A stretch of 64,000 bases of DNA from contig CAWIFR010000004.1 of assembly GCA_963835465.1 (NCBI GenBank), positions 177,457-241,456 of the forward strand. Direction: 5' to 3'. This document shows, piece by piece, positions 18,445 to 27,109 of the stretch. The position numbers and the translations under genes were made by a program. Position 1 is the stretch's first letter, and each line of letters begins with the position of its first letter. This DNA is from Bog-756 sp963835465. Lineage in GTDB: Bacteria; Actinomycetota; Acidimicrobiia; Acidimicrobiales; RAAP-2. A model generated the notes under the pieces. That model was not told where the DNA came from and did no database searches. It worked only from the letters and a program-made list of their open reading frames with translations.

Positions 18445-19052
18445 GTGGCGATCTTCTCGGGGCCGCTGCAGTCCCTGATCGACGAGCTCGGGCCGACTGC
18501 CCGGGGTGGGGCCCAAGTCGGCCCAGCGGATCACCTTCCACCTGCTGAAGGTGGCTCCCGAGGACGCCCTGCGGCTGGCCGAGGCCATCATCGCCGTGAA
18601 GGAGCGCATCACCTTGTGCACCCGGTGCTTCAACGTGGCCGAGGGGGGGCTGTGCGCCATCTGCCTCGACGACCGCCGGGACGCCACGTCGGTCTGCGTG
18701 GTGGAGGACCCCCGGGACATCGTCTCGGTGGAGAAGACCGGGGAGTTCTCCGGGCAAGTACCACGTGCTGCAGGGCGCGCTCAACCCGATCGAGGGGATC
18801 GGGCCCGATCAGCTGCGGGTGCGTGAGCTGCTGGTCCGGGTGGAGGCGGAGGGGATCACCGAGGTGATCCTCTGCACCAACCCCAATCTCGAGGGTGAGG
18901 CCACGGCCATGTACCTGGCCCGGCTGTTGAAGCCCATGGGGCTCACCGTCACCCGCATCGCCAGCGGTCTGCCGGTCGGCGGGGATCTCGAGTACGCCGA
19001 CGAGCTGACCCTCGGCCGGGCGCTCGAGGGACGCCGCGAGGTCGAGGCCTGA
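18445..19052 (+). CDS. recR: Recombination protein RecR, two frameshifts
   Basis: RecR works with RecO/RecF to load RecA at DNA gaps. Start GTG 18445 follows the dnaX stop directly. Joined frames give 201 residues, the family's normal length: helix-hairpin-helix with LPGVGPKSAQR, a four-cysteine zinc finger (CTRC then CAIC), and a TOPRIM domain ending in GLPVGGDLEYADELTLGRAL. Frames are 18445-18500, 18500-18757 and 18757-19052; each change is an extra G (GGG near 18497 and GGG near 18755). No YbaB/EbfC gene separates dnaX and recR, unlike in many bacteria. Confidence 0.88.
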
Positions 19053-19146
19053 GACCGGTCCCCGCCGGCACGCCGCACCGGTGGCCGACACCGAGTCGCG
19101 TCCACCTCGAGCCGCCCGTGGTGACGAGTCGATCCTCCGGTCCGCC

Positions 19147-19736
19147 ATGCTGTGGATCCTCCGCCACGCCAAGGCGGCGTCGGATGCCCCGTGGGGCGGG
19201 AGCGACCGGGACCGTCCGCTCACCGCCCGTGGCCGGCGCGACGCCACCGCCCTGGGGAGCGGCTGGCCGTCGACCCGGTCCACCTGGCCTTCGGGATGCG
19301 GGCGGGGCCGGCCCCGACGGCGGACGCGAGGCACCCGACGCCATCCACCGACCTGAGCTGGCCGTGTGTTCGGCCGCCGTCCGAACCCGCCAGACCGCCG
19401 ACCTCGTCGTCGAGGCGATGGGTGGCGGTCTGCCGGTGAGCTCCTACCGGTCGCTCTACTCCGCCGAACTCGACCTCGTGCTCCAGTACGTGCGCGAGAT
19501 CGACGAGGGGGCGAGGAGCGCTCTGTTGGTGGGCCACAACCCGACCATGTTCGAGGTGGCCTGGCGGCTCCTCGCCGACTCGACCCACGGTGGCCGGCAC
19601 CGGCGATCGTGACCTGCTCGAGGCCCACGGCTTTCCCACCTGTGCCCTCGCCGTCCTCGCGCTGGAGGTCGGGGCGTGGGAGGACGTAGCCCACGGCTGC
19701 GGCCGGTTGGTCGGCCTGTTCAAGCCGCCGTACTGA
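19147..19736 (+). CDS. SixA-like phosphohistidine phosphatase, three frameshifts
   Basis: A histidine phosphatase superfamily member. The N terminus MLWILRHAKAASD holds the RHxK motif with the phospho-accepting histidine; later AVCSAAVRTRQTA and LLVGHNPTMFEVAWRLL (second catalytic histidine in VGHN) follow. Assembled length is about 196 residues. Frames change near 19255 (-1, G run), between about 19295 and 19360 (-1), and near 19590 (+1); the C terminus DLLEAHGFPTCALAVLALEV ends at TGA 19736. A GTG at 19081 is an earlier possible start, but ATG 19147 fits the family. In E. coli SixA dephosphorylates histidine phosphotransfer proteins; the substrate here is unknown. Confidence 0.7.
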
Positions 19737-19883
19737 GGTCGCCCGAGGGTGGCGGCCCCGTGTCCGCGACCGGAGCACAGGCGGGAGGGACGCTCGGATC
19801 ACCGACCGAGGTTCGGCGCTGCCGGGTCGGCACCCTCCGCCATGCGAGACCGGGCATCGGGGCCCAGGAGGCGCGGGCGTTGC

Positions 19884-21065
19884 TCAGAGGGTGCGCAGCA
19901 CGGCGGCATCGCCCTGGCCGCCGCCACCGCACAGGCTGACCGCCGCGGTGCCGCCACCCCGACGCTTGAGCTCGAGCAGCGAGGTGAGGGCCAGCCGGGT
20001 TCCGGACATGCCGACGGGATGGCCGAGGGCGATCGCCCCTCCGTTGACGTTGACCACGTCGTCGCTGATGCCCAGGTCGGCGGCCGACGCGCAGCCGACG
20101 GCGGCGAAGGCCTCATTGATCTCGAAGAGGTCGATGTCGCTGACCTTCAGGCCGGCCTTGTCCAGGGCGACCTTGGTCGCGTGCGAGGGCTGGTGGAGCA
20201 GGGACGGGCTCGGGCCGGCCACCTGGCCGTAGCTGACGAGCTCGCCGAGGGGGGCGACGCCGAGCTCCTCGGCCTTGGCCTTGGACATCACGATGACCGC
20301 GGCCCCGCCGTCGGAGATCTGGGAGGCGTTGCCCGCGGTGATGGTGCCGCTCTTGTCGAAGGCCGGACGCAGCTTGCCGAGGGACTCGGCGGTCGTCTCG
20401 GGACGGACGCCCTCGTCGGTGTCGACCACCAGGGGGTCGCCCTTCCGCTGGGGCACGCTCACCGGCACGATCTCGGCGGCGAACCTGCCGTCCTTGATGG
20501 CGGCGGCAGCGCGCTCGTGGGAGAGGGCGCTGAAGGCGTCCTGCTTCTCGCGGGATACCCCGTCGGCGCCGTTGTAGCGCTCGGTGCCGAGGCCCATGGC
20601 ACAGTTGTCGAAGGCACAGAACAGACCGTCGAACATCATCGAGTCCACCACGTTCTGGTCGCCGATCCGGTAGCCGGCGCGGGCCCCGGGGAGCAGGTAG
20701 GGGGCCTGGGTCATCGACTCCATGCCACCGGCCACCACGATGTCGGCCTCACCGGCGTTGATCAGGAGGTCGGCCAGGTAGATGGCGTTGAGACCGGAGA
20801 GGCAGACCTTGTTGATGGTGGTCGACGGCACCGTCATCGGGATGCCGGCGTTGGCGGCGGCCTGTCGGGCGGTGATCTGCCCGGCGCCGGCCAGGATGAC
20901 CTGCCCCATGAACACGTAGTCGACCTGCTCGGGCTTCACGCCCGCCCGCTCGAGGGCCCCGGCGATGGCGAAGCCGCCGAGTTCGGTGGCGGCGAACCCG
21001 CCCAAAGCGCCCGACAGCTTGCCGATCGGGGTCCTGGCCCCTGCGACGATCACGGTTCCGGACAT
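19884..21065 (-). CDS. Acetyl-CoA acetyltransferase (thiolase)
   Basis: Condenses two acetyl-CoA to acetoacetyl-CoA, or cleaves beta-ketoacyl-CoA. The 393-residue protein has the nucleophilic cysteine in KVCLSGLNA (C88), NEAFA, the active-site histidine in GHPVGMSG (H349) and the second cysteine in CGGGGQG (C379). GGAGGT stands four bases before ATG 21065. It is divergent from crotonyl-CoA carboxylase/reductase with 259 bp between, and close to the other genes of the ethylmalonyl-CoA route, so a biosynthetic (PhaA-like) role as the first step of that pathway is likely. Confidence 0.92.
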   Translation of the reverse strand: MSGTVIVAGARTPIGKLSGALGGFAATELGGFAIAGALERAGVKPEQVDYVFMGQVILAGAGQITARQAAANAGIPMTVPSTTINKVCLSGLNAIYLADLLINAGEADIVVAGGMESMTQAPYLLPGARAGYRIGDQNVVDSMMFDGLFCAFDNCAMGLGTERYNGADGVSREKQDAFSALSHERAAAAIKDGRFAAEIVPVSVPQRKGDPLVVDTDEGVRPETTAESLGKLRPAFDKSGTITAGNASQISDGGAAVIVMSKAKAEELGVAPLGELVSYGQVAGPSPSLLHQPSHATKVALDKAGLKVSDIDLFEINEAFAAVGCASAADLGISDDVVNVNGGAIALGHPVGMSGTRLALTSLLELKRRGGGTAAVSLCGGGGQGDAAVLRTL

Positions 21066-21324
21066 GACGACCTCCGAGGCCTGGTGGCCAGTTTGGGCGG
21101 CGGATCCCCCCGGGGGCTCGCCACGACGACGGCACCATGATACGACTCCCCGGCACCGGGGACCACACCGACGACCGACCGGCCACGCCCGGCGGGTGCG
21201 CTACTCCTGCCGGTGGCCGAGCGGGACCGGCCTGGCTCGTCCCCGGTCGTCGGGGGCGGACGGGGGCCGCGGCGGCTCCCGGGGCCAGAGTCCCACCATG
21301 GCCGGCGGACTATCCTCCCTCTTC

Positions 21325-22665
21325 ATGCAGGAGATCCTCTCAGCCATCCAAGCCGAGGCCACGGGCGACGAGCTCGAGGCCATCCCGCTCCCGGAGCACT
21401 ACCGAGCCTCCTTCGTCCTCCGGGACGAGGTCGGCATGTTCGAGGGCCTGGAGACCGAGGAGAAGGACCCGAGGAAGTCACTGCACGTCGGGGACGTGGC
21501 CGTGCCCGAGCTGGCCCCCGACGAGGCCTATGTGGCCGTCATGGCCAGCGCCATCAACTTCAACACGGTGTGGACATCGATCTTCGAACCCCTCCCCACC
21601 TTCGGCTTCCTCGACCGGTTGGGCAAGGAGAGCGCCTGGGGCAAGCGGCACGCCCTCGACTACCACGTGGTGGGGTCGGACGCCTCGGGAGTGGTGCTGC
21701 GGACGGGGTCGGCCGTCCGGAACTGGAGGCCCGGCGACAGGGTGACCATCCATTGCAACTACGTCGACGATCAGAGCCCAAGTGCCCATGACGACTCGAT
21801 CCTGGCCGACAATCAGCGGATCTGGGGGTTCGAGACCAACTTCGGAGGTCTGGCCGATCTGGCCGTGGTCAAGGCCAACCAGCTGATGCCCAAGCCCAAG
21901 CACCTCACATGGGAAGAGGCGGCGGCCAACGCGCTGTGCAACTCGACCTCCTACCGGATGCTGGTGTCGAAGAACGGCGCCCAGATGACCCAGGGCGACA
22001 AGGTGCTGGTGTGGGGGGCGTCGGGCGGCCTCGGCGCCTACGCCGTGCAGTACGTGCTCAACGGCGGGGGGACCCCGGTGGGGGTGGTGTCCTCACCGTC
22101 CAAGGTCGACCTGCTCCACGATCTCGGGGTCGAGGCCGTGATCGACCGCAAGGTGGCCAACTACCGGTTCTGGAAGGACGAGCACACCCAGGACGAGTCG
22201 GAGTGGCGCCGATTGGGCAAGGACATCCGGGCGCTGGTGGGTGAGGACGTGGACATCGTCTTCGAGCATCCGGGACGCCAGACCATGGGGGCATCGGTGT
22301 TCGCGGCCAAACGGGGCGGCACCATCGTGACGTGTGCGGCCACCTCCGGCTACATGATCGAGTACGACAACCGGCACCTGTGGATGAAGCTCAAGACCAT
22401 CAAGGGGTCCCACTTCGCCAACTACCGTGAGGCCTGGGACGCCAACCAACTGGTGTGCGAGGGAAAGATCCTCCCACCGCTCTCCGCGGTGCATACCCTC
22501 GAAGGGGTGGGCGACGCCGCCTACCAGGTCCACAAGAACCTGCACGAGGGGAAGATCGGGGTCCTGTGCCTGGCCCCCGAGGAGGGGCTGGGAGTGGATG
22601 ACCCCGAATTCCGCGCCGAGGTGGGGGAGGACCGGATCACCCTGTTCCGGAGGCACGGGGCATGA
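21325..22665 (+). CDS. ccr: Crotonyl-CoA carboxylase/reductase
   Basis: Reductively carboxylates crotonyl-CoA to ethylmalonyl-CoA with NADPH and CO2, the key step of the ethylmalonyl-CoA pathway. The 446-residue protein keeps the hallmarks of the MDR-type enzyme: INFNTVWTSIFEP, WGFETNFGG, VWGASGGLGAYAVQ (cofactor-binding loop) and FEHPGRQTMG, including the Asn, Phe-Glu and His reported to hold CO2 in the Kitasatospora enzyme. I choose ATG 21325: MQEILSAIQAEA matches the start of Streptomyces Ccr, and TATCCT at 21311-21316 ends 8 nt before it, a leaderless arrangement. ATG 21298 is an in-frame alternative. Its stop overlaps the next ATG (ATGA). Confidence 0.95.
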   Translation: MQEILSAIQAEATGDELEAIPLPEHYRASFVLRDEVGMFEGLETEEKDPRKSLHVGDVAVPELAPDEAYVAVMASAINFNTVWTSIFEPLPTFGFLDRLGKESAWGKRHALDYHVVGSDASGVVLRTGSAVRNWRPGDRVTIHCNYVDDQSPSAHDDSILADNQRIWGFETNFGGLADLAVVKANQLMPKPKHLTWEEAAANALCNSTSYRMLVSKNGAQMTQGDKVLVWGASGGLGAYAVQYVLNGGGTPVGVVSSPSKVDLLHDLGVEAVIDRKVANYRFWKDEHTQDESEWRRLGKDIRALVGEDVDIVFEHPGRQTMGASVFAAKRGGTIVTCAATSGYMIEYDNRHLWMKLKTIKGSHFANYREAWDANQLVCEGKILPPLSAVHTLEGVGDAAYQVHKNLHEGKIGVLCLAPEEGLGVDDPEFRAEVGEDRITLFRRHGA

Positions 22666-23072
22666 CCGAGCCACTCCTCACCGAGATCGACCACGTGGCG
22701 ATCGCCGTCCCCGACCTCGAGGCGGCCATCGCCTACTACCGCGACACCTTCGGCGCCACGGTCGACCACCGGGAGGTGGTCGAGTCCGATGGGGTCGAAG
22801 AGGCCCTCTTGAAGGTGGCCGACAGCTACGTCCAGCTGCTCACCCCCACCAACGACGACTCGCCGGTGGCCAAGTACCTCGAGAGGAAGGGGCCCGGCCT
22901 GCATCATGTCGGGTACCGGGTGGCGGACTGCGGCGTGGCCCTCCAGTCGGTGAAGGACCATGGCGGCCGGGTCATCGACGAAGCGCCTCGTCCGGGGTCG
23001 CGGGGGACCACCGTGGCGTTCGTGCACCCCAAGGGGGCGTTCGGCACGTTGATCGAACTCGTCCAGGAGTGA
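22662..23072 (+). CDS. mce: Methylmalonyl/ethylmalonyl-CoA epimerase
   Basis: Interconverts the 2S and 2R forms of methylmalonyl-CoA, and in this setting probably of ethylmalonyl-CoA, so that the B12-dependent mutase can act. The 136-residue protein is a glyoxalase-fold (VOC) member with metal ligands in IDHVAIAV, LHHVGYRV and the terminal GTLIELVQ. It starts four bases inside ccr (ATGA overlap), so the two are translationally coupled. The dual-substrate role is known from other ethylmalonyl-CoA pathway bacteria and is inferred here from the gene order. Confidence 0.92.
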   Translation: MTEPLLTEIDHVAIAVPDLEAAIAYYRDTFGATVDHREVVESDGVEEALLKVADSYVQLLTPTNDDSPVAKYLERKGPGLHHVGYRVADCGVALQSVKDHGGRVIDEAPRPGSRGTTVAFVHPKGAFGTLIELVQE

Positions 23073-23418
23073 GTGGCCGCATCGATGGACACGGCTGCCG
23101 CCGACTCTGAGGGGCATCCCAAGGAGTCCGGGGTCCGCCGCCCGCCGTCGATCGGAATGCGGAGCATCCCGGCCCAGAGTCCGCCGTCCCGTGCTCCCGG
23201 CGCCGGTGCCCTCCGTGCCCGTCCCGGGGGCGGCGCCCTCGAGCCCCGAGGACACCGAAGGAGCGTCCGGAGGGTCGGATGACGAGTCCGCCGACCGGCC
23301 GTCTGGGGGGACGGGGACGCTGGCCCCGCGCGCCGCGCCCCTGGTTGATCGGCCCCCCTCCTCGGACGGAGCGTCCGGATGCCCGTCGGCCCCGCCGACC
23401 GGGAGCGACCCGTTTGCG

Positions 23419-24294
23419 ATGGCCTTCCCGCCCGGGGTGGCCGACAAGCTGGCCTGGTACGTGTATCTCCTGGTCGAACCGGGGTCGCCCGCCCCGTTCT
23501 TCGTCGGTCGGGGGCGGGGCAACCGTTGCTTCGATCACGTCCTGGCGGCACGTAGTGAGCCCTCGTCGGCCCCAGACGGTCGTGTCTCCCGGGCCGAGAA
23601 GAAGTTCCGGGGCCTGGACCGGATCCGTGAGATCGAAGCGACCGCCGGACCGGTCTGCGTGGAGATCCTGCGGTACGGGCTCACCGCCGACGAGGCCCGT
23701 TCGATGGAGGAGGCCATCACGGACGCCCTCGGGCTGACCCCCGACTCCAAACGGGGGAGCCAACGCCGGCCGGCCGCCGAGCTGGGCATCCGCCTGGCCA
23801 AGCCGGCCAAGTTCAAGCGTGAGCACCCGGTGGTCCTGCTGCAGCTCGGCGCCGGAGAGACCGACCTCGCCTACGGCACCGTCCGGCACGGTTGGCGGAT
23901 CGGCCGGCGCTGGAGCGATCCGGACGCCCCCCGTTCGCCCCGCTGGGCCGTGATCGTGGCCGGTGACCTGGTAGCGGGCGTGTACCGCATCGACCGCTGG
24001 GAAGCGACGCCCCTCATCGGCCGGGCCGATCAACCGGCGCGGCCCGACCGACCGGACGGACCGGCCGAGCCCGACATCGGGACCACCACCCGGTCGACCT
24101 ACCGGCACTCCTTCATCGGTGAGCGGGACGAACAGCTGGAGGACCGCTACCTGGGCAGGAGCGTCGCCGCCTACCTGGGCCCCCGGTCGGGAGCACGGTC
24201 CGGGACGGGTTCGGGTGGTGCCGCCCTCATCGGCGCACCGAACCAGGTCGCCTACGTGGGGTGTGGCCCGAGCACCACCCTCCGGTCCGGTTGA
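23419..24294 (+). CDS. GIY-YIG domain protein, LEM-3-like
   Basis: Residues about 12-110 resemble the LEM-3-like branch of GIY-YIG nucleases: AWYVYLLVEPGSPAPFFVGRGRGNRCFDH, here quoted as YVYLL, FFVGRG and RCFDH, with a conserved glutamate in MEEAITDALG. The C-terminal half (WRIGRRW, VAGVYRI, YRHSFIGE, YLGRSVAAYLG) matches no family I can name, but appears to be a fixed partner domain. The frame is open back to GTG 23191 with a Pro/Ser/Asp-rich stretch; ATG 23419 gives 291 residues and starts at the domain edge, with GGGAG upstream. It sits between epimerase and acyl-CoA carboxylase genes without obvious functional link. DNA or RNA cleavage is possible, but the target is unknown. Confidence 0.6.
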   Translation: MAFPPGVADKLAWYVYLLVEPGSPAPFFVGRGRGNRCFDHVLAARSEPSSAPDGRVSRAEKKFRGLDRIREIEATAGPVCVEILRYGLTADEARSMEEAITDALGLTPDSKRGSQRRPAAELGIRLAKPAKFKREHPVVLLQLGAGETDLAYGTVRHGWRIGRRWSDPDAPRSPRWAVIVAGDLVAGVYRIDRWEATPLIGRADQPARPDRPDGPAEPDIGTTTRSTYRHSFIGERDEQLEDRYLGRSVAAYLGPRSGARSGTGSGGAALIGAPNQVAYVGCGPSTTLRSG

Positions 24295-24397
24295 CGCCGG
24301 TCCTCCCCCCGCCAACCCGGAGCCGGCCACGGGCGGCCCCTCCCGTCCCGGCCCCTCGCTTCGAACCCCCGTGCCTGGTCCGGTAGCCTCACTGACC

Positions 24398-25954
24398 ATG
24401 GATCACCCGATGACCCAACGACTGGAAGAACTGGCCGAGCGACACGAGCAGGCCCGGAACGCCGGCTCGCCCCGGGCGGTGGAGAAGCATCACGCCAAGG
24501 GCAAGATGACGGCCCGGGAGCGGATCGACTATCTCCTGGACGACGGCTCATTCCAGGAGCTCGACATGCTGGCCCGCCACCGGGCCCACGGCATGGGGCT
24601 GGAGGAGAACCGCCCGTACACCGACGGGGTGATCACCGGCTTCGGGACCATCGAAGGGCGGCGGGTCTGTGTGTTCAGCCAGGACTTCACCGTCTTCGGT
24701 GGCGCCTTGGGCGAGGTCTTCGCCGAGAAGATCCACAAGGTCATGGACCTGGCCAGCTCCATCGGGGTGCCGATGATCGGCCTCAACGACGGGGCCGGCG
24801 CCCGCATCCAAGAGGGCGTGGTCTCCCTTCACTCCTACGGTGGCATCTTCCACCGGAACGCCCAGGCCTCCGGGGTCATCCCCCAGATCAGCGTGATCCT
24901 CGGGCCCTGCGCCGGGGGTGCGGTCTACAGCCCGGCCATGACCGACTTCATCTTCATGGTCCAGGGGACCAGTCACATGTTCATCACCGGCCCGGACGTG
25001 GTGAAGACGGTGACCGGCGAGGACGTGACCCTGGAGGAGCTGGGCGGGGCCATGAGCCACGCGACCAAGTCCGGCGTGGCTGCCTTCGTCGCGCCCGACG
25101 AGAAGTCGTGCCTGGACGAGGTGCGGTACCTGCTCAGCTTCCTTCCCTCCAACAACTTGGAAGAGGCACCACTGGTCGATTCGGGTGATGACCCCGAGCG
25201 GCTCACCCCCGAGCTGTCCGAGCTCATGCCCGCCTCCCCCAATCAGCCCTACGACATGAAGAAGGTCATCGAGGCGGTGGTCGATGACGGCGAGTTCTTC
25301 GAGGTCAACCACCACTGGGCCATGAACCTGGTCTGTGGGTTCGCCCGGATCGACGGCCGGGCGGTGGGCATCGTGGGCAACCAGCCCCAGATGCTGGCCG
25401 GTGTGCTCAACATCGACGCCTCGGAGAAGGGGGCCCGGTTCGTCCGCACCTGCGATGCCTTCAACGTGCCCCTGGTGACCTTCGTGGACGTGCCCGGCTT
25501 CATGCCCGGGACCGATCAGGAGTACGGGGGGATCATCCGCCACGGGGCCAAACTGCTCTACGCCTACTGCGAGTCGACCGTGCCACGGGTGCAGATCATC
25601 ACCCGGAAGGCCTACGGCGGGGCCTACGTGGTCATGAACTCGAAGTCCATCGGGGCCGACCTGGCTTACGCCTGGCCGTCGGCTGAGCTGGCCGTCATGG
25701 GGCCCGAGGGGGCGGTGGAGATCGTCTACCGGAGGGACCTGGCCGAAGCCACCGACCCGGTGGGCCGTCGCAAGGAGCTGGTGGAGGAGTACACCGAGCG
25801 CTACGCCAACCCCTACGCCGCCGCCGAGCGGGGCTACGTCGACGACGTGATCGACCCCGCAGAGACCCGCCGGGTCCTGGTCCGGAGCCTGGCCCTGCTG
25901 GTATCGAAGCGCGAGGACCTGCCCAAGCGCAAGCACGGGAACATGCCGCTGTGA
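24398..25954 (+). CDS. pccB: Acyl-CoA (propionyl-CoA) carboxylase beta subunit
   Basis: Carboxyltransferase that moves CO2 from biotin to propionyl-CoA (and perhaps acetyl-CoA), giving methylmalonyl-CoA. The 518-residue length is normal. Landmarks are KMTARERIDYLLD, GARIQEGV, the first oxyanion region GPCAGGAVYSPA, and the second RKAYGGAYVVMNS. ATG 24398 has TAGCCT at 24384-24389, 8 nt before it, so it is probably leaderless. The stop overlaps a small gene at 25951 by four bases. No biotin carboxylase/alpha subunit lies in this window. It joins the propionyl-CoA arm to the ethylmalonyl-CoA pathway genes nearby. Confidence 0.92.
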   Translation: MDHPMTQRLEELAERHEQARNAGSPRAVEKHHAKGKMTARERIDYLLDDGSFQELDMLARHRAHGMGLEENRPYTDGVITGFGTIEGRRVCVFSQDFTVFGGALGEVFAEKIHKVMDLASSIGVPMIGLNDGAGARIQEGVVSLHSYGGIFHRNAQASGVIPQISVILGPCAGGAVYSPAMTDFIFMVQGTSHMFITGPDVVKTVTGEDVTLEELGGAMSHATKSGVAAFVAPDEKSCLDEVRYLLSFLPSNNLEEAPLVDSGDDPERLTPELSELMPASPNQPYDMKKVIEAVVDDGEFFEVNHHWAMNLVCGFARIDGRAVGIVGNQPQMLAGVLNIDASEKGARFVRTCDAFNVPLVTFVDVPGFMPGTDQEYGGIIRHGAKLLYAYCESTVPRVQIITRKAYGGAYVVMNSKSIGADLAYAWPSAELAVMGPEGAVEIVYRRDLAEATDPVGRRKELVEEYTERYANPYAAAERGYVDDVIDPAETRRVLVRSLALLVSKREDLPKRKHGNMPL

Positions 25955-26190
25955 GCAGCACCCCGCTGGGGGCCGCACCGATGCCGCCCCCCCCGGCCGG
26001 CATCGCGGCGAGGCCGGCGATCGACCCCGAGGTGCTGGCCGTTCTGGCCGCCGCCGCCGACCAGGCCTGGCCGCGCCCGCGGGTGGTGGCACTCGAGCCG
26101 ACCCCGCGTCTGCCGGCCTGGCGATTCAGCGGCCGGTGGTGGGCGCGTCCGGTCACCACCCGACGGGACCGCCCGTGGGCGGGCGGCTGA
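25951..26190 (+). CDS. Small protein, candidate acyl-CoA carboxylase epsilon-like subunit
   Basis: A 79-residue protein whose GTG start overlaps the pccB stop (GTGA). A proline/alanine-rich start is followed by IDPEVLAVLAAAADQAW and PAWRFSGRWWARP. Actinobacterial acyl-CoA carboxylases have a small epsilon subunit coded after the beta subunit, with a helix of the type EELAALVAVL and a Trp/Arg-rich end. The position, size and helix fit this, but sequence similarity is weak, so the assignment is inference. Confidence 0.55.
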   Translation: MSSTPLGAAPMPPPPAGIAARPAIDPEVLAVLAAAADQAWPRPRVVALEPTPRLPAWRFSGRWWARPVTTRRDRPWAGG

Positions 26191-26204
26191 CCGGACCGGG
26201 CTCC

Positions 26205-27038
26205 TCAGGTCGGGTCGGTGACGAAGTCGATCAGGCGCTCGACCGCGCCCACCAGCGCCGGCTCGAGGTCGGCATAGGAGCTGACCGAGGCCAGGATCCG
26301 CTTCCAGGTGGCGGGCGGATCGCCGAAGCCGAGCTCCCGGCACACCCCGGTCTTCCAGTCCGTGCCCATGGGGATCTGGGGCCAGGCCTCGATGCCCAGC
26401 ACGGACGGCCTCACCGCCTCCCAGACGTCGACGAACGGCGTGCCGGTGATCAGGACCTGGGGGTGACGGAGGCCGGCCGCGAGGCGGGACTCCTTGCTGC
26501 CCTCGACCAGATGGTCGACGAGCACACCGAGCTTGCGGGCCGGCCCGGGCCGGAACTGCCTGATGGCCGCGCCGAGGTGGTCGATGCCGTCCAGGCGCTC
26601 CACCACCACGCCCTCGATCCGGAGATCGTCGCCCCACACCCGCTCGACCAGCTCGGCGTCGTGGACGCCCTCCACCCACAGCCGACCGGCCCGGGCCACC
26701 CGGGCCGATGCCCCGGCCACCGCCACTGAGCCCGAGGCGGTCACCACCGGGTTCCCGCCGCCCGCCGCCGCCGGCCGCACCAGCGAGACGGCCCGACCGC
26801 CGACCGAGAAGGCGCCGGGGGCCAGCCGGAAGACCCGCTCCAGCCCGGTGCGGCCCCGGATCTCGACGCCGCCCCCCTCCACCCGCACCAGCACCCCGCT
26901 GAAGCCACTGGCCCGGTGGCTCAGTGTCATGCCGGCCACCGCCTCGACCTTGGGGTAGACCTTGGCCAGCCGGTCCTCGGGAGGAGCATCGATGGGGCCG
27001 GAGAGGATGCCGGCCATGGGGTTCCGACGGGTGGACAC
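26205..27038 (-). CDS. DUF3097 family protein
   Basis: A 277-residue protein of the actinobacterial DUF3097 family, recognised by RLWVEGVHDAELVERVWG and VVVERLDGIDHL followed by VLVDHLVEGSKE. The pattern E-G-x-x-D plus the later VDHL and GTPFVDVW looks like a TOPRIM fold (Glu, then Asp-x-Asp type acids), which would suggest phosphoryl or nucleic-acid chemistry; this is my inference. Start is GTG 27038 with TAGGTT (27050-27045) six bases upstream, a leaderless arrangement. It converges with the carboxylase genes (15 bp apart) and lies upstream of the mutase gene on the same strand. Confidence 0.8.
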   Translation of the reverse strand: MSTRRNPMAGILSGPIDAPPEDRLAKVYPKVEAVAGMTLSHRASGFSGVLVRVEGGGVEIRGRTGLERVFRLAPGAFSVGGRAVSLVRPAAAGGGNPVVTASGSVAVAGASARVARAGRLWVEGVHDAELVERVWGDDLRIEGVVVERLDGIDHLGAAIRQFRPGPARKLGVLVDHLVEGSKESRLAAGLRHPQVLITGTPFVDVWEAVRPSVLGIEAWPQIPMGTDWKTGVCRELGFGDPPATWKRILASVSSYADLEPALVGAVERLIDFVTDPT

Positions 27039-27109
27039 GTCGGGAACCTATCCGCTGAGCACTCTCGGCGGGTGGAGGTGCAGCACCCCGCAGATCGGCG
27101 GTGCCGTGT

